Origin: Photorhabdus sp. CRCIA-P01
Lineage (GTDB): Bacteria > Pseudomonadota > Gammaproteobacteria > Enterobacterales > Enterobacteriaceae
Assembly: GCF_003545805.1 (NCBI RefSeq)
Contig: NZ_NMQR01000003.1
Location: forward strand, 62,001-126,000
DNA length: 64,000 bases
Reading direction: 5' to 3'
The notes beneath the pieces are model-generated. The model did not search any database and had not been told where the DNA came from. It saw only the letters and a program-made list of their open reading frames with translations. Both the position numbers and the translations under genes were made by a program. Shown here piece after piece: positions 8,118 to 22,752 of the stretch (positions within the stretch are counted from its first letter, which is position 1; every line of letters starts with the position of its first letter).

Positions 8118-9509
8118 TTACTTGATTAACAGCCCAGTGGCAGGGATTGCTATTATCAGCAATGCGGCAATAGTGAGCTTTTCAGCCAGATATAAGCTAT
8201 TTTTCTGTGGGTTTTGGCGGCGTGCATACAAAAAAACAATAAGACCTGGCGCATAGAGAACAACAGACAATAACAAATTCATCAAACCGGATGCATAAAG
8301 CAGCCATATGCCATAAATGCATGCTCCAACAGCAATGAGTAGTAACCCTTTATTGCTACGATCAACAGCGACTTTTAAAAGAAATGCTCCGACAAGGAAA
8401 TAGGGCACTAAAATCATCTCTGATGCAATTGTCAGCAATGAATTGTAGTTGCTTCCACTTAACCAGATCAAAACGAGAGAGAGTTGTACCGCGCTATTAG
8501 TGAACCACAATGAAGATGATGGCGCATTATTGCGGTTTTGTCGGCTAAATACTTTTGGAAAAGAGCCGTGTTGAGAAGCGATAAATGGCACTTCTGCCGC
8601 CATGATTGTCCAACTCAGATAGGCACCACAGACGGAGACAATCAATCCGGCAGCAATAATGATTTCACCTGCGGAGCCAACAAGTCCTACCATCAGGTTT
8701 GCCATCGATGGATTGCGCATTGCTGCTAACTCAGGTCGTGGTACTAATCCAAGGGAGAGTAGGGTGACCAAGATGTATATTGCTAATGCCGCAACGACAG
8801 CTAGCATGGTTGCAATACCAACATCTGTCCGTTTTTTCGCCCTGGCTGAAACCACAACAGCACCTTCAATACCAATAAAAACCCAAAGGGTAATCAACAT
8901 GGTATCTTTTACTTGTTGCCAGACAGGAACCCCTAGATCGATACCTTTAAAGTCGAAATGAAAGATATCCATTTTGAAGGCTATGGCGGCAAGTATGATG
9001 AAAGCACCCAAAGGCAGTAATTTTGCCATTGTCGCCAATTTGTTGATTCCGGCTGCGGTTTGAACGCCACGGAGTACTAACCAATGTACGAACCAAAGTA
9101 GAATAGACTCTCCCAATAGGGACTGCCAAGTATTGCCGTCACCAAAGATGACAATGCCTTCTTTATCAGTAAAGAAACTCAGGGCGGCAAAAACGATAAC
9201 CAGATAAGAAACATTGGCAACGATTGCGCATAACCAATATCCCCAGGCGGAACAGAAGCCTATTAGCTCACCAAAGCCTTCTTTGGCATAAGTGAAAATC
9301 CCCCCATCAAGATCCGGACGAAGACGAGAGAGCAATAACAGTGCGGTAGCCAGGAACAGGATACCGACACCTGTTATTCCCCAACCGATCATTAACGCTG
9401 CTGGGCTGGCGATTTCAGCCATATTCTGCGGTAAGCTGAAAACACCCGCACCGACCATAGAGCTGAGTACCAGAGCAGTAAGAGCTGTGAGACCTAGTTT
9501 CTTTTCCAA
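8118..9509 (-). CDS. ydgI: APC-family arginine/ornithine antiporter-like permease YdgI
   Basis: This 463-residue inner-membrane transporter has about 12 hydrophobic segments. The N-terminus (EKKLGLTALTALVLSS) and the G-A-G-V-F-S-L-P-Q-N motif match Escherichia coli YdgI/ArcD, a basic amino-acid antiporter of the APC superfamily. The start is a TTG preceded by AGGA about nine bases upstream, chosen because it gives the conserved N-terminus. In E. coli ydgI lies next to ydgH and pntAB. Here the same group is kept but is interrupted by the ketosynthase/ACP pair. Confidence 0.85.
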   Translation of the reverse strand: MEKKLGLTALTALVLSSMVGAGVFSLPQNMAEIASPAALMIGWGITGVGILFLATALLLLSRLRPDLDGGIFTYAKEGFGELIGFCSAWGYWLCAIVANVSYLVIVFAALSFFTDKEGIVIFGDGNTWQSLLGESILLWFVHWLVLRGVQTAAGINKLATMAKLLPLGAFIILAAIAFKMDIFHFDFKGIDLGVPVWQQVKDTMLITLWVFIGIEGAVVVSARAKKRTDVGIATMLAVVAALAIYILVTLLSLGLVPRPELAAMRNPSMANLMVGLVGSAGEIIIAAGLIVSVCGAYLSWTIMAAEVPFIASQHGSFPKVFSRQNRNNAPSSSLWFTNSAVQLSLVLIWLSGSNYNSLLTIASEMILVPYFLVGAFLLKVAVDRSNKGLLLIAVGACIYGIWLLYASGLMNLLLSVVLYAPGLIVFLYARRQNPQKNSLYLAEKLTIAALLIIAIPATGLLIK

Positions 9510-11531
<2,022 letters not shown>

Positions 11532-11610
11532 ATATTTAATCTTAGTGTTAATGAAGAATGGGGAAACAACCTGTTTCCCCTTGTAATTGGTACATCTAGG
11601 AAAATACAGC

Positions 11611-11853
11611 GTGGAAAATTTAGAGAATCGTGTCAAGAGTGTTGTTGCAGAACAACTTGGAATACCTGAAACCCAGATTCTTAATACACAAACATTCGAG
11701 GAATTAGGTGCCGACTCGTTAGATAATGTTGAACTGATTATGGCTCTGGAAGAGCATTTCGGAATAACTATTGATGATGAAGAAGCGGAAAAAATAGTGA
11801 CGATACAGAACGCCATTGATTGTATCGATTCGAAGTTGGAATCCGCTAACTAA
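11611..11853 (+). CDS. stlE: Acyl carrier protein paired with the ketosynthase
   Basis: The 80-residue carrier protein starts at a GTG (E-N-L-E-N-R-V-K). This gives normal ACP length; a TTG 24 bases upstream would add eight residues unlike the family. The phosphopantetheine attachment Ser36 is in [11 protein letters not shown], the same number as in AcpP. It starts 79 bases after the ketosynthase stop on the same strand and ends at a strong terminator, so the two form a small operon. It should hold the acyl or aryl chain for the ketosynthase. The symbol follows the stl naming by context. Confidence 0.8.
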   Translation: MENLENRVKSVVAEQLGIPETQILNTQTFEELGADSLDNVELIMALEEHFGITIDDEEAEKIVTIQNAIDCIDSKLESAN

Positions 11854-11881
11854 TTTGAAGAACTTTATTATCTTTATAAGT

Positions 11882-11919
11882 AAAAAAAGCACATATGATT
11901 ATCATGTGTGCCTTTTTTT
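11882..11919 (+). terminator. Bidirectional intrinsic terminator
   Basis: A stem GCACATATGA/TCATGTGTGC (11889-11911) is flanked by an A-run on the left and a run of seven T on the right. It ends the ketosynthase-ACP transcript and could also stop transcription arriving from ydgH. Confidence 0.8.
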
Positions 11920-11924
11920 GGTTA

Positions 11925-12051
11925 TATACCCTATGGATTTCAAGATGCATCGCGACGGCAAGGGAGCGAATCCCCGGGAGCATAGATAACTATGTGACCG
12001 GGGTGAGCGAGTGCAGCCAACAAAGAGGCGACTTGAAAGATGACGGGTATA
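11925..12051 (+). repeat. ERIC element, copy 4
   Basis: This 127-bp ERIC copy is wedged between the ACP terminator and the ydgH stop codon, which lies two bases beyond the element. Confidence 0.95.
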
Positions 12052-12053
12052 GA

Positions 12054-13007
12054 TTATTTGAACAGATCTGCACTGATAGTGGAGGTTCCACCACTGGATT
12101 GCCATTCACGGGTGATATGATAGTACTTAGCACCTTTAGCCGCGGCGCGTTTAGCAACTTCATAGGAAACATCAGGCATGCTGTTGTAGTAACCTGAAAA
12201 GGTGATGGAATCAAAAGGAACCATCTGAGCAGCGCTGATTTTATTTAATTCTTGGATCTTTGTGCCATCAGGAAGAGTTACCGTGTAACGTTCACCTTTA
12301 GAATACTGGGTTTCAAAGAAGCGGCCAACAGAATTACTGGTTGAAGTTGAAGAGGCTAAACCAGGAATTTCTACTTTTTTAGCTGATTCACCACCAGCAG
12401 CCAATGCAATGCGTCCAGAATCGGAATCTGCCGGGATAACAGCTTCATCAACCTGAATTTGGCGTTTTGGCGCATCATCTTTATAAACATAAGCTGTCAC
12501 CGTCTGATTACCGCCATCATTGATTGCAACCTGACGAACAATAAAGAAAGCCGCTGCGTCTTTTTTCTTGGCTTCTTTTGCAATGGCTTCATTCAAATCG
12601 GGTTCATTGTCGTAAAAGCCGCTAATAGTGACCGTATCGAATGGTTCCAGTGTTATAGCTTCTGCTTTGGGTAATTCTTTGATGCCACGGAACAGACGAT
12701 ATTTAGGTGAATTATCAATTTTCTCTGCATCTTTGTGAAACAGATCAGCCGTAACGCGCAGATTGCCGCTATTATTTAGATCGTCAAGGCTTTGGATATA
12801 AAACCCATCTGCACCCATTTTGTCTGCACGACGGGAAACCGCATCGGCAGCTTCATAAATAGCATTAAAAGGGCCTGTAACCGTAATACGTTTAAACGGT
12901 TTCAGCTCTGCTGCTTTCTCCGGGGATAACTCCTGAGCTGCTTGAACAGTGGTAATACCCGTTAATGAGAGTACCGCGGCTGCAATGATCGTTGTTTTCA
13001 GCTTCAT
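12054..13007 (-). CDS. ydgH: YdgH, periplasmic protein with three DUF1471 domains
   Basis: The 317-residue protein has a signal peptide (about 1-22, ending VQA) followed by three BhsA/McbA-type (DUF1471) domains. Each contains a variant of F-x-x-I-T-V-T/S-G-x-x-x and a final strand such as S-A-D-L-F. This is the layout of E. coli YdgH (about 314 residues), a periplasmic protein implicated in envelope and stress functions. The ATG at 13007 has GGAAGGA seven bases upstream; a longer open frame to 13031 lacks such a site. It diverges from pntA as in E. coli. Confidence 0.88.
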   Translation of the reverse strand: MKLKTTIIAAAVLSLTGITTVQAAQELSPEKAAELKPFKRITVTGPFNAIYEAADAVSRRADKMGADGFYIQSLDDLNNSGNLRVTADLFHKDAEKIDNSPKYRLFRGIKELPKAEAITLEPFDTVTISGFYDNEPDLNEAIAKEAKKKDAAAFFIVRQVAINDGGNQTVTAYVYKDDAPKRQIQVDEAVIPADSDSGRIALAAGGESAKKVEIPGLASSTSTSNSVGRFFETQYSKGERYTVTLPDGTKIQELNKISAAQMVPFDSITFSGYYNSMPDVSYEVAKRAAAKGAKYYHITREWQSSGGTSTISADLFK

Positions 13008-14924
<1,917 letters not shown>

Positions 14925-14934
14925 GGGGTAACTA

Positions 14935-16323
14935 ATGTCGAGTGGAGTCGTTACAGCAGCCTATATTGTTGCCGCCATTTTATTTATTTTCAGCCTGGCA
15001 GGTTTATCTCGTCATGAGAGTTCTAAACGCGGAAATATTTTTGGTATCACTGGAATGGCAATCGCATTGATTGCGACTATTTTCGGGCCTGACACCGGAA
15101 GTGTTGTCTGGGTTATTCTGGCGATGGTGATCGGTGCGGTTATTGGTATTCGTCTGGCAAATAGAATTGAAATGACTGAAATGCCGGAATTGGTTGCCAT
15201 TCTGCACAGTTTTGTTGGTTTGGCCGCCGTATTGGTTGGTTTTAATAGCTTTATTGCTCACGATAGTTTTGCAGAACCCGTGATGGAAAATATCCATCTG
15301 ACAGAAGTTTTCCTGGGGGTTTTCATTGGTGCGGTTACCTTCACCGGTTCTGTTGTGGCATTTGGTAAGTTATGTGGAAAAATGTCCTCTAAACCGTTGA
15401 TGCTGCCAAATCGTCATAAATTAAACCTCGCGGCGCTTGTTATCTCCTTTGTGCTGTTGATTACCTTTGTGAAAACAGAAAGTACGGGTCTGCAAGTGTT
15501 CACGTTGTTGCTCATGACAGCAATCGCATTGGCGTTTGGTTGGCATTTGGTTGCTTCCATCGGTGGTGCGGATATGCCAGTAGTGGTTTCAATGTTGAAC
15601 TCCTATTCGGGTTGGGCCGCCGCCGCGGCGGGTTTCATGTTGAGCAATGATTTGTTGATTGTCACGGGTGCATTGGTGGGCTCTTCGGGGGCGATTCTCT
15701 CTTACATCATGTGTAAGGCCATGAATCGGTCTTTTATCAGTGTGATTGCCGGTGGGTTTGGGACTGATGGTTCTTCAACCGGTGATGAGCAGGAGATGGG
15801 CGAGTACCGCGAAACCACAGCGGAAGAAGTTGCTGAACTATTGAAAAACTCAACTTCGGTTATCATCACGCCGGGATATGGTATGGCTGTTGCACAGGCG
15901 CAGTATCCGGTACATGACATCACCGCTAAACTGCGAGAGAAGGGAATTAACGTCCGCTTTGGTATTCATCCCGTTGCGGGGCGTTTGCCTGGGCATATGA
16001 ACGTGCTGTTGGCAGAAGCAAAAGTGCCTTACGACGTTGTTTTGGAAATGGATGAAATCAATGATGATTTCTCTGATACCGATACTGTGTTGGTTATTGG
16101 CGCCAACGACACCGTTAACCCTGCGGCACAGGAAGATCCCAACAGTCCGATTGCGGGTATGCCCGTTCTGGAAGTCTGGAAAGCACAAAATGTTGTTGTG
16201 TTTAAACGCTCTATGAACACAGGTTACGCCGGTGTGCAAAACCCACTGTTCTTTAAAGACAACAGTCAGATGTTGTTCGGTGATGCGAAAGCGAGTGTAG
16301 AGGCAATCCTGCGTGCACTGTGA
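14935..16323 (+). CDS. pntB: NAD(P) transhydrogenase subunit beta
   Basis: The 462-residue partner of PntA has about nine membrane helices in residues 1-260, carrying the proton channel. These are followed by the NADP(H)-binding domain III with [11 protein letters not shown] and the [14 protein letters not shown] loop, both diagnostic. Length equals that of E. coli PntB. It is co-transcribed with pntA. Confidence 0.97.
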   Translation: MSSGVVTAAYIVAAILFIFSLAGLSRHESSKRGNIFGITGMAIALIATIFGPDTGSVVWVILAMVIGAVIGIRLANRIEMTEMPELVAILHSFVGLAAVLVGFNSFIAHDSFAEPVMENIHLTEVFLGVFIGAVTFTGSVVAFGKLCGKMSSKPLMLPNRHKLNLAALVISFVLLITFVKTESTGLQVFTLLLMTAIALAFGWHLVASIGGADMPVVVSMLNSYSGWAAAAAGFMLSNDLLIVTGALVGSSGAILSYIMCKAMNRSFISVIAGGFGTDGSSTGDEQEMGEYRETTAEEVAELLKNSTSVIITPGYGMAVAQAQYPVHDITAKLREKGINVRFGIHPVAGRLPGHMNVLLAEAKVPYDVVLEMDEINDDFSDTDTVLVIGANDTVNPAAQEDPNSPIAGMPVLEVWKAQNVVVFKRSMNTGYAGVQNPLFFKDNSQMLFGDAKASVEAILRAL

Positions 16324-16362
16324 TTTTCTATCTTTTTAACGTACAGATTTGATGGATTTATT

Positions 16363-16391
16363 GTCTCTCAATCGAGATATGATTGAGAGAC
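16363..16391 (+). terminator. Perfect 11-bp hairpin after pntB
   Basis: Arms GTCTCTCAATC and GATTGAGAGAC flank a 7-base loop, 40 bases past pntB. A purine stretch rather than a T-run follows, so it may act as a 3' stabiliser or a Rho-type end rather than an intrinsic terminator. Confidence 0.5.
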
Positions 16392-16448
16392 AGAAGAAAT
16401 TGGTAGTTTCCAACCGTCAACCCTGTAAATTTATCCTTTGGCGCCAGA

Positions 16449-16626
16449 CTACAGGTGGCATTCAGGGAGCTCTTTATCCTCGCCACGTGCAATAGCGTCT
16501 AACCAGTCAGAAAGTTCATTGCCAGTTAAATGCAAGCCGGTAGCTTCCTTCATATTCTAACCAAGCGTTTTCAGCATCACGCAAAAATTGTTGTCTGGAT
16601 TTCAGAGTATTCGTTTGTTTATGCAT
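16449..16626 (-). pseudogene. Frameshifted small antitoxin-like gene
   Basis: From ATG 16626 the frame encodes a charged, helical start (K-S-R-Q-Q-F-L-R-D-A) to about 16548, then hits a stop. Shifting frame near 16545-16555 restores a T-G-L-H-L-T-G-N-E-L-S-D-W-L run that ends E-L-P-E-C-H-L. That continuation and ending are typical of short antitoxins paired with RelE-type toxins. No toxin partner is next to it. I infer a broken toxin-antitoxin remnant; the family call is from memory of the C-terminal pattern. Confidence 0.5.
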
Positions 16627-16735
16627 AATCTTTCTACAAATGTCACTAATAAAATAAACGTTGTCATTGGGAAGTAAGAATAACAACATTTCAGGATGTA
16701 ATACATCGCACGATATGTAAGGAGTTTTGCGTTTG

Positions 16736-17761
16736 TTATTTAATTTCCAGCGTATCGTACCCCCGCCAGCGATAATTCATCACCGATAATGTCCAGAACA
16801 GAATGAAAATCCCGACGACCCAAAAACCAACATTGCCCATGTTGTCGTTTAATGCCCCGATAGTGTCCCAGAAAACACCATGCAAATCCCACTGCTCAGC
16901 GATAAGTCCAAGCGCTTCCAATCCACCAATGAACAGTGCTACGGCCACGGAAGCCGCGGTGATGGTCATGTTGTAGTAGAGTTTGCGTGTCGGCTGGGAA
17001 AACGCCCAACCATAGGCTCCCACCATCACAAAATTATCCAGTGAGTCGATGAGTGCCATACCGCTGGTAAATAGCGCCGGGAATACCATCAATGACCACA
17101 GAGGAAGTCCACTGAGAGAACCGGCGGCAGATATACTTAATAGCCCAACTTCGGTCGCGGTGTCGAAACCCAATCCAAACAGAAAACCGACCAAATACAT
17201 ATGCCAGCTTTTGCTTACCAGCCGGAAGACTGTATGAAACAGGCGCGTCATGATTCCCCCTGGCGTTGCTTCCAGTTCAGTCAAATCACTTTTAGCCAGA
17301 TTTCTGCCACGTTTGATCTCCTGGAACTTCTGATAAACGCTTTTCAATATCAGCAAATTAATCAGTGCTATCGCTAGCAGAAAGCAGGCAGAAACTAAGG
17401 TACCAACAATGCCGCCATAGTCATGAACCCAGCCCATTTGATCTTTAAACGCCATAGAGGTTAGAACAATGGCGAAGCAGGCCAGAATAACAATGGTAGA
17501 GTGCCCAAGAGAAAAGAAAGCGCCGACAGCAATGGGTGATTTACCCTGTTGCATCAATTTACGGGTGACGTTATCAATTGCCGCGATATGATCAGCGTCG
17601 ACCGCATGGCGTAGTCCGTAACCGTAAGCCAGCAGGGCTGCCCCCATCATAATCGCATGATGACGGAAAGCGATAAATGCCCAAACCCAAGCAAGTACGT
17701 TAGCAGCAATCAGAACAACAAGAAGAGATACAGCACGTTTTTTATCCGTTAAATTATTCAT
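16736..17761 (-). CDS. Nickel/cobalt permease, NiCoT family (HoxN/NixA-like)
   Basis: The protein of about 341 residues has eight or so membrane helices. The NiCoT signature R-H-A-V-D-A-D-H-I-A-A-I-D-N near residue 47 and the later L-G-F-D-T-A-T-E motif are both present; these bind and move Ni2+ across the inner membrane. It diverges from ureA, so its role is almost certainly to feed nickel to the urease. The open frame extends to 17875, but the Met at 17761 has a ribosome binding site and fits family length. Confidence 0.88.
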   Translation of the reverse strand: MNNLTDKKRAVSLLVVLIAANVLAWVWAFIAFRHHAIMMGAALLAYGYGLRHAVDADHIAAIDNVTRKLMQQGKSPIAVGAFFSLGHSTIVILACFAIVLTSMAFKDQMGWVHDYGGIVGTLVSACFLLAIALINLLILKSVYQKFQEIKRGRNLAKSDLTELEATPGGIMTRLFHTVFRLVSKSWHMYLVGFLFGLGFDTATEVGLLSISAAGSLSGLPLWSLMVFPALFTSGMALIDSLDNFVMVGAYGWAFSQPTRKLYYNMTITAASVAVALFIGGLEALGLIAEQWDLHGVFWDTIGALNDNMGNVGFWVVGIFILFWTLSVMNYRWRGYDTLEIK

Positions 17762-18125
17762 ATCTGGAATACCTGTAAATGTAAAACCCACTTTGCGGGT
17801 GATTGCTAGAAGCCAAAAAAACAGTAAGTATTTTTTGACTCCATGACCTATAATTTTTTTACTGAGCAGGCACACTAATCAGCTTGTAATATTACTTTGG
17901 ATAAACTTAAATAAGAGGTAAGAGGACTAACCTGTGTTGAGAAGAATGATCTTAATTGACATATTATGGTCTTTGTGTCAAAACTTTTTTCACTAAAAGA
18001 TTATCTTGCTCAATATTCAGATAGGGATAGCAACTTTTGAATAAAGTCTGTTGGGAAAAGCGTATTAAGTTATATTTTGGCATAGTGGTATGACCATATG
18101 GAATAACCAATGATTAGGGGGCTTT
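17762..18125. other. Divergent nickel permease-urease promoter region
   Basis: This region of about 360 bases carries an inverted repeat, TTGACA (17956-17961) and TGTCAA (17976-17981), spaced 14 bases apart, and a GTATGA half-site at about 18088. The latter recalls one half of a NikR box, but the second half is absent. Promoters for both directions are expected here. Confidence 0.4.
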
Positions 18126-18428
18126 ATGCAATTAACACCAAGGGAAATTGAAAAACTCATGGTATATACACTGGCTGATGTCGCATTAAAGCGTAAGTCT
18201 CGTGGTTTAAAACTCAATTATCCTGAAGCCGTCGCTATTATTACCGCGGCTGCATTGGAAGGTGCCAGAGAGGGGAAAACACTAGAAGAAGTAATGGATG
18301 ATTCCCGGCACATTCTGACTAAAGAAGATGTGATGGATGGTGTGGCTGATCTTATTCCACATGTGCAGGTTGAAGCAATATTTACTGATGGCAGCCGCTT
18401 AGTCACTGTGCATGATCCCATCCAATGA
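18126..18428 (+). CDS. ureA: Urease subunit gamma
   Basis: This 100-residue structural subunit of nickel urease (urea to ammonia and carbamate, then CO2) has the expected start L-T-P-R-E-I-E-K-L and end [12 protein letters not shown]. It is first in the ureABCEFGD order. A GGGG-type ribosome binding site lies seven bases upstream. Confidence 0.97.
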   Translation: MQLTPREIEKLMVYTLADVALKRKSRGLKLNYPEAVAIITAAALEGAREGKTLEEVMDDSRHILTKEDVMDGVADLIPHVQVEAIFTDGSRLVTVHDPIQ

Positions 18429-18519
18429 TTGCTGAAACAAATTATAAATAGCAGGAAAAATTATCTAGACAAAATATTAGTTTATGTTTTGGCTCGCGTC
18501 TTAACGTGGAGATTTTCCG

Positions 18520-18909
18520 ATGGAAAAAAATAATAAAGAAGATATTACTCCGTTGGGGGGGTATATTCTGGCTAAAGACCCGATCTCCTTTAATGAAGAT
18601 TGTCCGGTTATTCAATTAAAAGTTCGTAATTCAGGTGATCGTCCTATTCAAGTGGGATCTCATTTCCACTTTTTTGAGGTCAATAAAGCCTTGCAATTTA
18701 ATCGTGCAGCGGCATTTGGTAAACGACTTAATATCACGGCGACAACCGCAATCCGTTTTGAACCTGGTGATGAAATCGAGGTGTCATTAATCCCGATTGG
18801 TGGGAAACAAAACGTTTATGGATTTAATAACTTAGTCGATGGCTGGGCAGGTAAAAGCCAGGTTGCCATTGATGAGCAGGAAGAAAAAACCTGGTTACAT
18901 GCTGGGTAA
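18520..18909 (+). CDS. ureB: Urease subunit beta
   Basis: The 129-residue beta subunit has the conserved [10 protein letters not shown] core and R-F-E-P-G-D-E near the middle. It is about 25 residues longer than the Klebsiella subunit, with extensions at both ends as in other Morganellaceae. It lies 91 bases after ureA and 84 before ureC, fairly loose spacing for an operon. Confidence 0.96.
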   Translation: MEKNNKEDITPLGGYILAKDPISFNEDCPVIQLKVRNSGDRPIQVGSHFHFFEVNKALQFNRAAAFGKRLNITATTAIRFEPGDEIEVSLIPIGGKQNVYGFNNLVDGWAGKSQVAIDEQEEKTWLHAG

Positions 18910-18993
18910 TAGAATTTGGGTTATAAGGTTATCGAATAAATCCAAGGTAGAGTTGACGAACATCGGAAAATCTTTCGAACAAAGGAATAAACT

Positions 18994-20709
18994 ATGCCAA
19001 CCATTTCCCGACAGGAATATGTAGGTCTTTTTGGCCCAACGACTGGTGATAAGATTCGTTTGGGTGATACCAATCTATTTATTGAAATTGAGAAAGATCT
19101 GCGTGGCTATGGTGATGAATCGGTCTATGGCGGGGGCAAATCGCTGCGTGATGGCATGGGGGCGGATAACCGCATGACCAGCGAAAACGTATTGGATTTG
19201 GTGATTACCAGCGTCACTATTTTGGATGCTCGACAAGGAGTCATTAAAGCGGATGTCGGCATAAAAGAGGGACGCATTGTCGGGATAGGTAAAAGTGGTA
19301 ATCCCAACATGATGAATGGTGTTACCCCCGGTATGGTGGTTGGTGTTAGTACCGATGCTATATCCGGTGAGCATCTTATCCTCACGGCTGCTGGCATTGA
19401 TACCCATATTCACTTTATTTCTCCTCAACAGGCTGAACATGCTTTATCCAATGGTGTGACGACTTTCTTTGGCGGTGGTGTTGGCCCCACTGATGGCACT
19501 AACGGCACGACTGTCACCGCCGGTCCGTGGCATATCCACCGCATGTTGCGTGCTTTTGAAGGTTTACCGGTTAACGTAGGTATTTTGGGAAAGGGCCATG
19601 CCGCGGTGGCTATGCCGCTGATTGAGCAGATCAAAGCAGGCGTTGCCGGGCTGAAAGTGCACGAAGACTGGGGCGCAACTCACTCCGCATTGCGTAATGC
19701 CTTACGTGTAGCGGATGAAATGGATATCCAAGTCGCAGTGCATACCGATAGCCTGAATGAAGGCGGTTATGTTGAAGATACCATTGATGCTTTTGAAGGT
19801 CGCACCATTCATACTTTCCACACCGAAGGCGCCGGTGGCGGGCATGCACCAGATATCATTAAAGTTGCCAGCCAGATGAATGTGTTGCCCAGTTCTACTA
19901 ATCCCACACTGCCTTACGGCATCAATAGTCAGGCAGAACTGTTTGATATGATTATGGTTTGCCATAACCTTAATCCTAAAGTACCGGCTGATGTTGCATT
20001 TTCGGAAAGCCGTGTACGTCCAGAGACCATTGCCGCGGAAAATGTTTTGCACGATATGGGCGTATTGTCGATGTTTTCCAGCGATTCTCAGGCAATGGGA
20101 CGAGTGGGAGAAAATTGGTTGCGCGTAATGCAAACTGCTCATGCTATGAAAGCAGCGCGTGGCAAGTTGCCGGAAGATGCAGCATATAACGATAATTTCC
20201 GTGTATTACGTTACGCCGCCAAAATTACGATTAACCCGGCTATTGCTCAGGGAATAAGTCATGTGCTCGGTTCGGTTGAAGTGGGAAAAATGGCTGATCT
20301 TGTGCTGTGGGAGCCCCGTTTTTTTGGCGTAAAACCTAAACTGGTCATCAAGGGCGGTATGATTAATTGGGCGGTGATGGGGGATCCAAATGCTTCACTG
20401 CCGACGCCTCAGCCGACATTTTATCGTCCAATGTTTGGTGCATTGGGCAAAACCATTCAGGAAACCTGTGTTACTTTTGTCTCTCAGGCGGCAATGGAAC
20501 TGGGGGTAAAAGAGAGTCTTGGTTTGGAACGCCAGGTTATGGCGGTGCGCAATTGCCGGGCTATCTCTAAGAAAGACATGGTGCGTAATGCTGAAACACC
20601 CACCATTGAAGTGGATGCTGAAACCTTTGCCGTCAAGGTGAATGGTGAATATGCCACGGTAAAACCGGTCAGGACAGTCGCGCTCAATCAGCGCTATTTC
20701 TTTAGTTAG
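18994..20709 (+). CDS. ureC: Urease subunit alpha (catalytic)
   Basis: This 571-residue catalytic subunit binds the dinuclear nickel centre. It carries the metal His pair D-T-H-I-H (about 136-139), the carbamylated Lys in G-L-K-V-H-E-D-W-G (about 220), the H-T-D-S-L-N-E loop, the mobile-flap Cys-His in M-V-C-H-N-L (about 322), and the Asp ligand in S-S-D-S-Q-A-M-G (about 363). All key residues are intact, so the enzyme should be active once the accessory proteins load nickel. Confidence 0.98.
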   Translation: MPTISRQEYVGLFGPTTGDKIRLGDTNLFIEIEKDLRGYGDESVYGGGKSLRDGMGADNRMTSENVLDLVITSVTILDARQGVIKADVGIKEGRIVGIGKSGNPNMMNGVTPGMVVGVSTDAISGEHLILTAAGIDTHIHFISPQQAEHALSNGVTTFFGGGVGPTDGTNGTTVTAGPWHIHRMLRAFEGLPVNVGILGKGHAAVAMPLIEQIKAGVAGLKVHEDWGATHSALRNALRVADEMDIQVAVHTDSLNEGGYVEDTIDAFEGRTIHTFHTEGAGGGHAPDIIKVASQMNVLPSSTNPTLPYGINSQAELFDMIMVCHNLNPKVPADVAFSESRVRPETIAAENVLHDMGVLSMFSSDSQAMGRVGENWLRVMQTAHAMKAARGKLPEDAAYNDNFRVLRYAAKITINPAIAQGISHVLGSVEVGKMADLVLWEPRFFGVKPKLVIKGGMINWAVMGDPNASLPTPQPTFYRPMFGALGKTIQETCVTFVSQAAMELGVKESLGLERQVMAVRNCRAISKKDMVRNAETPTIEVDAETFAVKVNGEYATVKPVRTVALNQRYFFS

Positions 20710-20784
20710 TCTATTTTTTGCTGCCGGTCAGAGAATGTTTTTTCTGGCCGGATTAATCGATCCATGCGTTCAGAGGATTATCTT

Positions 20785-21381
20785 ATGATTGTTATTGAAC
20801 AGATTCTTGGTAATGCCAAAAAGGATGTTTTCTGGCGAGATCGCTTACAAGGGATCTCGCCGGATATCTTGGTGCTTTCGCAATGGGAAGCGCAAAAAAG
20901 CCGTTGTCGTAAATCCACCCTTAACGGGTTGGATTTGGGGATTTCCCTTGACCGTCATCAGATATTGTCTGATGGCGACGTTTTATTGTGGGACGAAGCT
21001 AAAGGATTGGCGGTTATTGTTCAAATGAGCTTGCGTGATGTGATGGTTATTCACCTAAAATCATTGCTGTCATTAGATTTAGAGACGGTAATGAAAACCA
21101 GTTTTGAACTTGGTCATGCTTTAGGTAACCAGCATTGGAAATCAGTGATTAAAAATAACCAGATTTATATTCCGCTGACAGTATCCACTAAGGTCATGGA
21201 TTCAGTCATGAAAACCCACGGTTTTCATGCATTGCCTTACTCCTTTGTTAAAGGTGAAGAGATATTGCCTTCTCTTAACAACTCAGAGGCTCGCTTGTTA
21301 TTCGGTGGTGCAGAGGATTCCGCGACCCACGTTCATGTCGATAATACATTTCTGAACCAGCATGTGATCAAACTAAAATGA
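20785..21381 (+). CDS. ureE: Urease accessory protein UreE (nickel metallochaperone)
   Basis: The protein of about 198 residues delivers Ni2+ to the UreDFG-apourease complex. The peptide-binding N-terminal domain and the metal-binding C-terminal domain (L-G-N-Q-H-W, then His-rich T-H-V-H-V near the end) are visible. The long poly-His tail of Klebsiella UreE is missing. The ATG at 20785 has GAGGA eight bases upstream; an upstream ATG at 20764 overlaps that site and is unlikely. Its stop overlaps the ureF start by four bases. Confidence 0.92.
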   Translation: MIVIEQILGNAKKDVFWRDRLQGISPDILVLSQWEAQKSRCRKSTLNGLDLGISLDRHQILSDGDVLLWDEAKGLAVIVQMSLRDVMVIHLKSLLSLDLETVMKTSFELGHALGNQHWKSVIKNNQIYIPLTVSTKVMDSVMKTHGFHALPYSFVKGEEILPSLNNSEARLLFGGAEDSATHVHVDNTFLNQHVIKLK

Positions 21382-22064
21382 ACGCGCTCCGCTTAATCAG
21401 AATCATGCAGTTTGCTGATTCAGTACTGCCTGTTGGCGCATTTTCTTTCTCAAACGGTCTGGAATCAGCCATTCAGAGCAAAATCGTATATGACGTGGCA
21501 ACGTTAAGCGACTTTACGCGTACAGCGCTGTTACAGGCGGTGAGTAGTGATGGTCGCGCAGTAGTGGCTGCGTGTCAGGCACTGAATGGGGGGCAGCATG
21601 ATGCCGTTATCTCCCATGATTGGGCAGTATTTAACCGCAAATTAAATGAAGAAAGTCGCACTATGGTCACTCGGATGGGAAAAAAGTTAGCGGAAATGGC
21701 AGTTGAAGTCACCGGTGAGTCATTAATTGCATGGTGGTTAGCACAAATAAAGAGCGATATTACCGCAGGTACCTATCCGATTACTTTGGCGGTCGTCATG
21801 AGTGCATTGGGCGCTGCTCCACGTGAAGTGATCGTCATGCACCAATATGGCGTTGCAATGACGATACTTAGTGCGGCTATACGTCTGATGCGTGTTACCC
21901 ATATTGAAATTCAACGTATCTTGTTCTCATTGAATCAAGATATTGAACTGTTTTGTGATGAGGCGGAAAAGGGAGGGATTGAACAGATGACATCTTATGC
22001 ACCTATGACCGATGTCCTGGCGGCACTGCACGTTAGCGCGTTTACCCGGCTGTTCAGTAACTAG
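21378..22064 (+). CDS. ureF: Urease accessory protein UreF
   Basis: This 228-residue all-helical protein acts as a fidelity factor for the UreG GTPase during nickel insertion. It has the family start [22 protein letters not shown]. It overlaps ureE by four bases (ATGA), which indicates translational coupling. Confidence 0.95.
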   Translation: MNALRLIRIMQFADSVLPVGAFSFSNGLESAIQSKIVYDVATLSDFTRTALLQAVSSDGRAVVAACQALNGGQHDAVISHDWAVFNRKLNEESRTMVTRMGKKLAEMAVEVTGESLIAWWLAQIKSDITAGTYPITLAVVMSALGAAPREVIVMHQYGVAMTILSAAIRLMRVTHIEIQRILFSLNQDIELFCDEAEKGGIEQMTSYAPMTDVLAALHVSAFTRLFSN

Positions 22065-22116
22065 CTTGATCCTGATATTGCTTTTAACCACCTCTTAATC
22101 GTATGAGGAAACTCTT

Positions 22117-22752
22117 GTGAAAAAAATTACCCGAATTGGTATTGGCGGTCCGGTGGGTTCAGGCAAAACTGCCGTTATTGAAGTGATCACTCCTATCTTG
22201 ATTCAGCGCGGAATAAAACCTCTGATTATCACCAATGATATTGTTACCACTGAGGATGCTAAACAGGTTAAACGTACCTTGAAAGGCATTTTAGATGAAG
22301 AAAAGATACTTGGTGTGGAAACCGGTGCTTGCCCTCATACTGCGGTGCGTGAAGATCCCAGTATGAATATTGCTGCGGTAGAGGAGATGGAAGCGCGTTT
22401 TCCTGACAGCGACGTTGTGTTGATTGAAAGTGGTGGTGATAATCTGACACTCACTTTTAGTCCAGCGTTGGCGGATTTTTATATTTATGTGATTGATGTT
22501 GCTGAAGGGGAGAAAATTCCGCGTAAGAACGGTCCGGGTTTGGTACAGGCCGATATTCTGGTGATCAACAAAATTGATTTGGCGCCTTATGTTGGCGCCA
22601 GTCTGGCGGTGATGGAGCATGACACTCAAGTTGTGCGTGGCCAGCGTCCTTATATTCTTACCAATTGCAAAACAGGTGAGGGTGTTGAGACGTTGGTAAA
22701 TATGATCATGCGTGATTTCCTGTTTACCCATTCATTACAGGCAACACAATGA
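22117..22752 (+). CDS. ureG: Urease accessory protein UreG (GTPase)
   Basis: This 211-residue SIMIBI GTPase drives nickel insertion. P-loop G-G-P-V-G-S-G-K-T is at residues 10-18, the C-P-H nickel site is in G-A-C-P-H-T-A-V-R-E-D, the E-S-G-G-D-N-L motif follows, and N-K-I-D gives guanine specificity. It starts at a GTG with GAGGAA eight bases upstream and overlaps ureD by four bases. Confidence 0.97.
   Translation: MKKITRIGIGGPVGSGKTAVIEVITPILIQRGIKPLIITNDIVTTEDAKQVKRTLKGILDEEKILGVETGACPHTAVREDPSMNIAAVEEMEARFPDSDVVLIESGGDNLTLTFSPALADFYIYVIDVAEGEKIPRKNGPGLVQADILVINKIDLAPYVGASLAVMEHDTQVVRGQRPYILTNCKTGEGVETLVNMIMRDFLFTHSLQATQ

Noticed and set aside
18080-18110. NikR operator before ureA
   Set aside because: Only one GTATGA half-site is present; the required TCATAC partner at the right spacing is missing.
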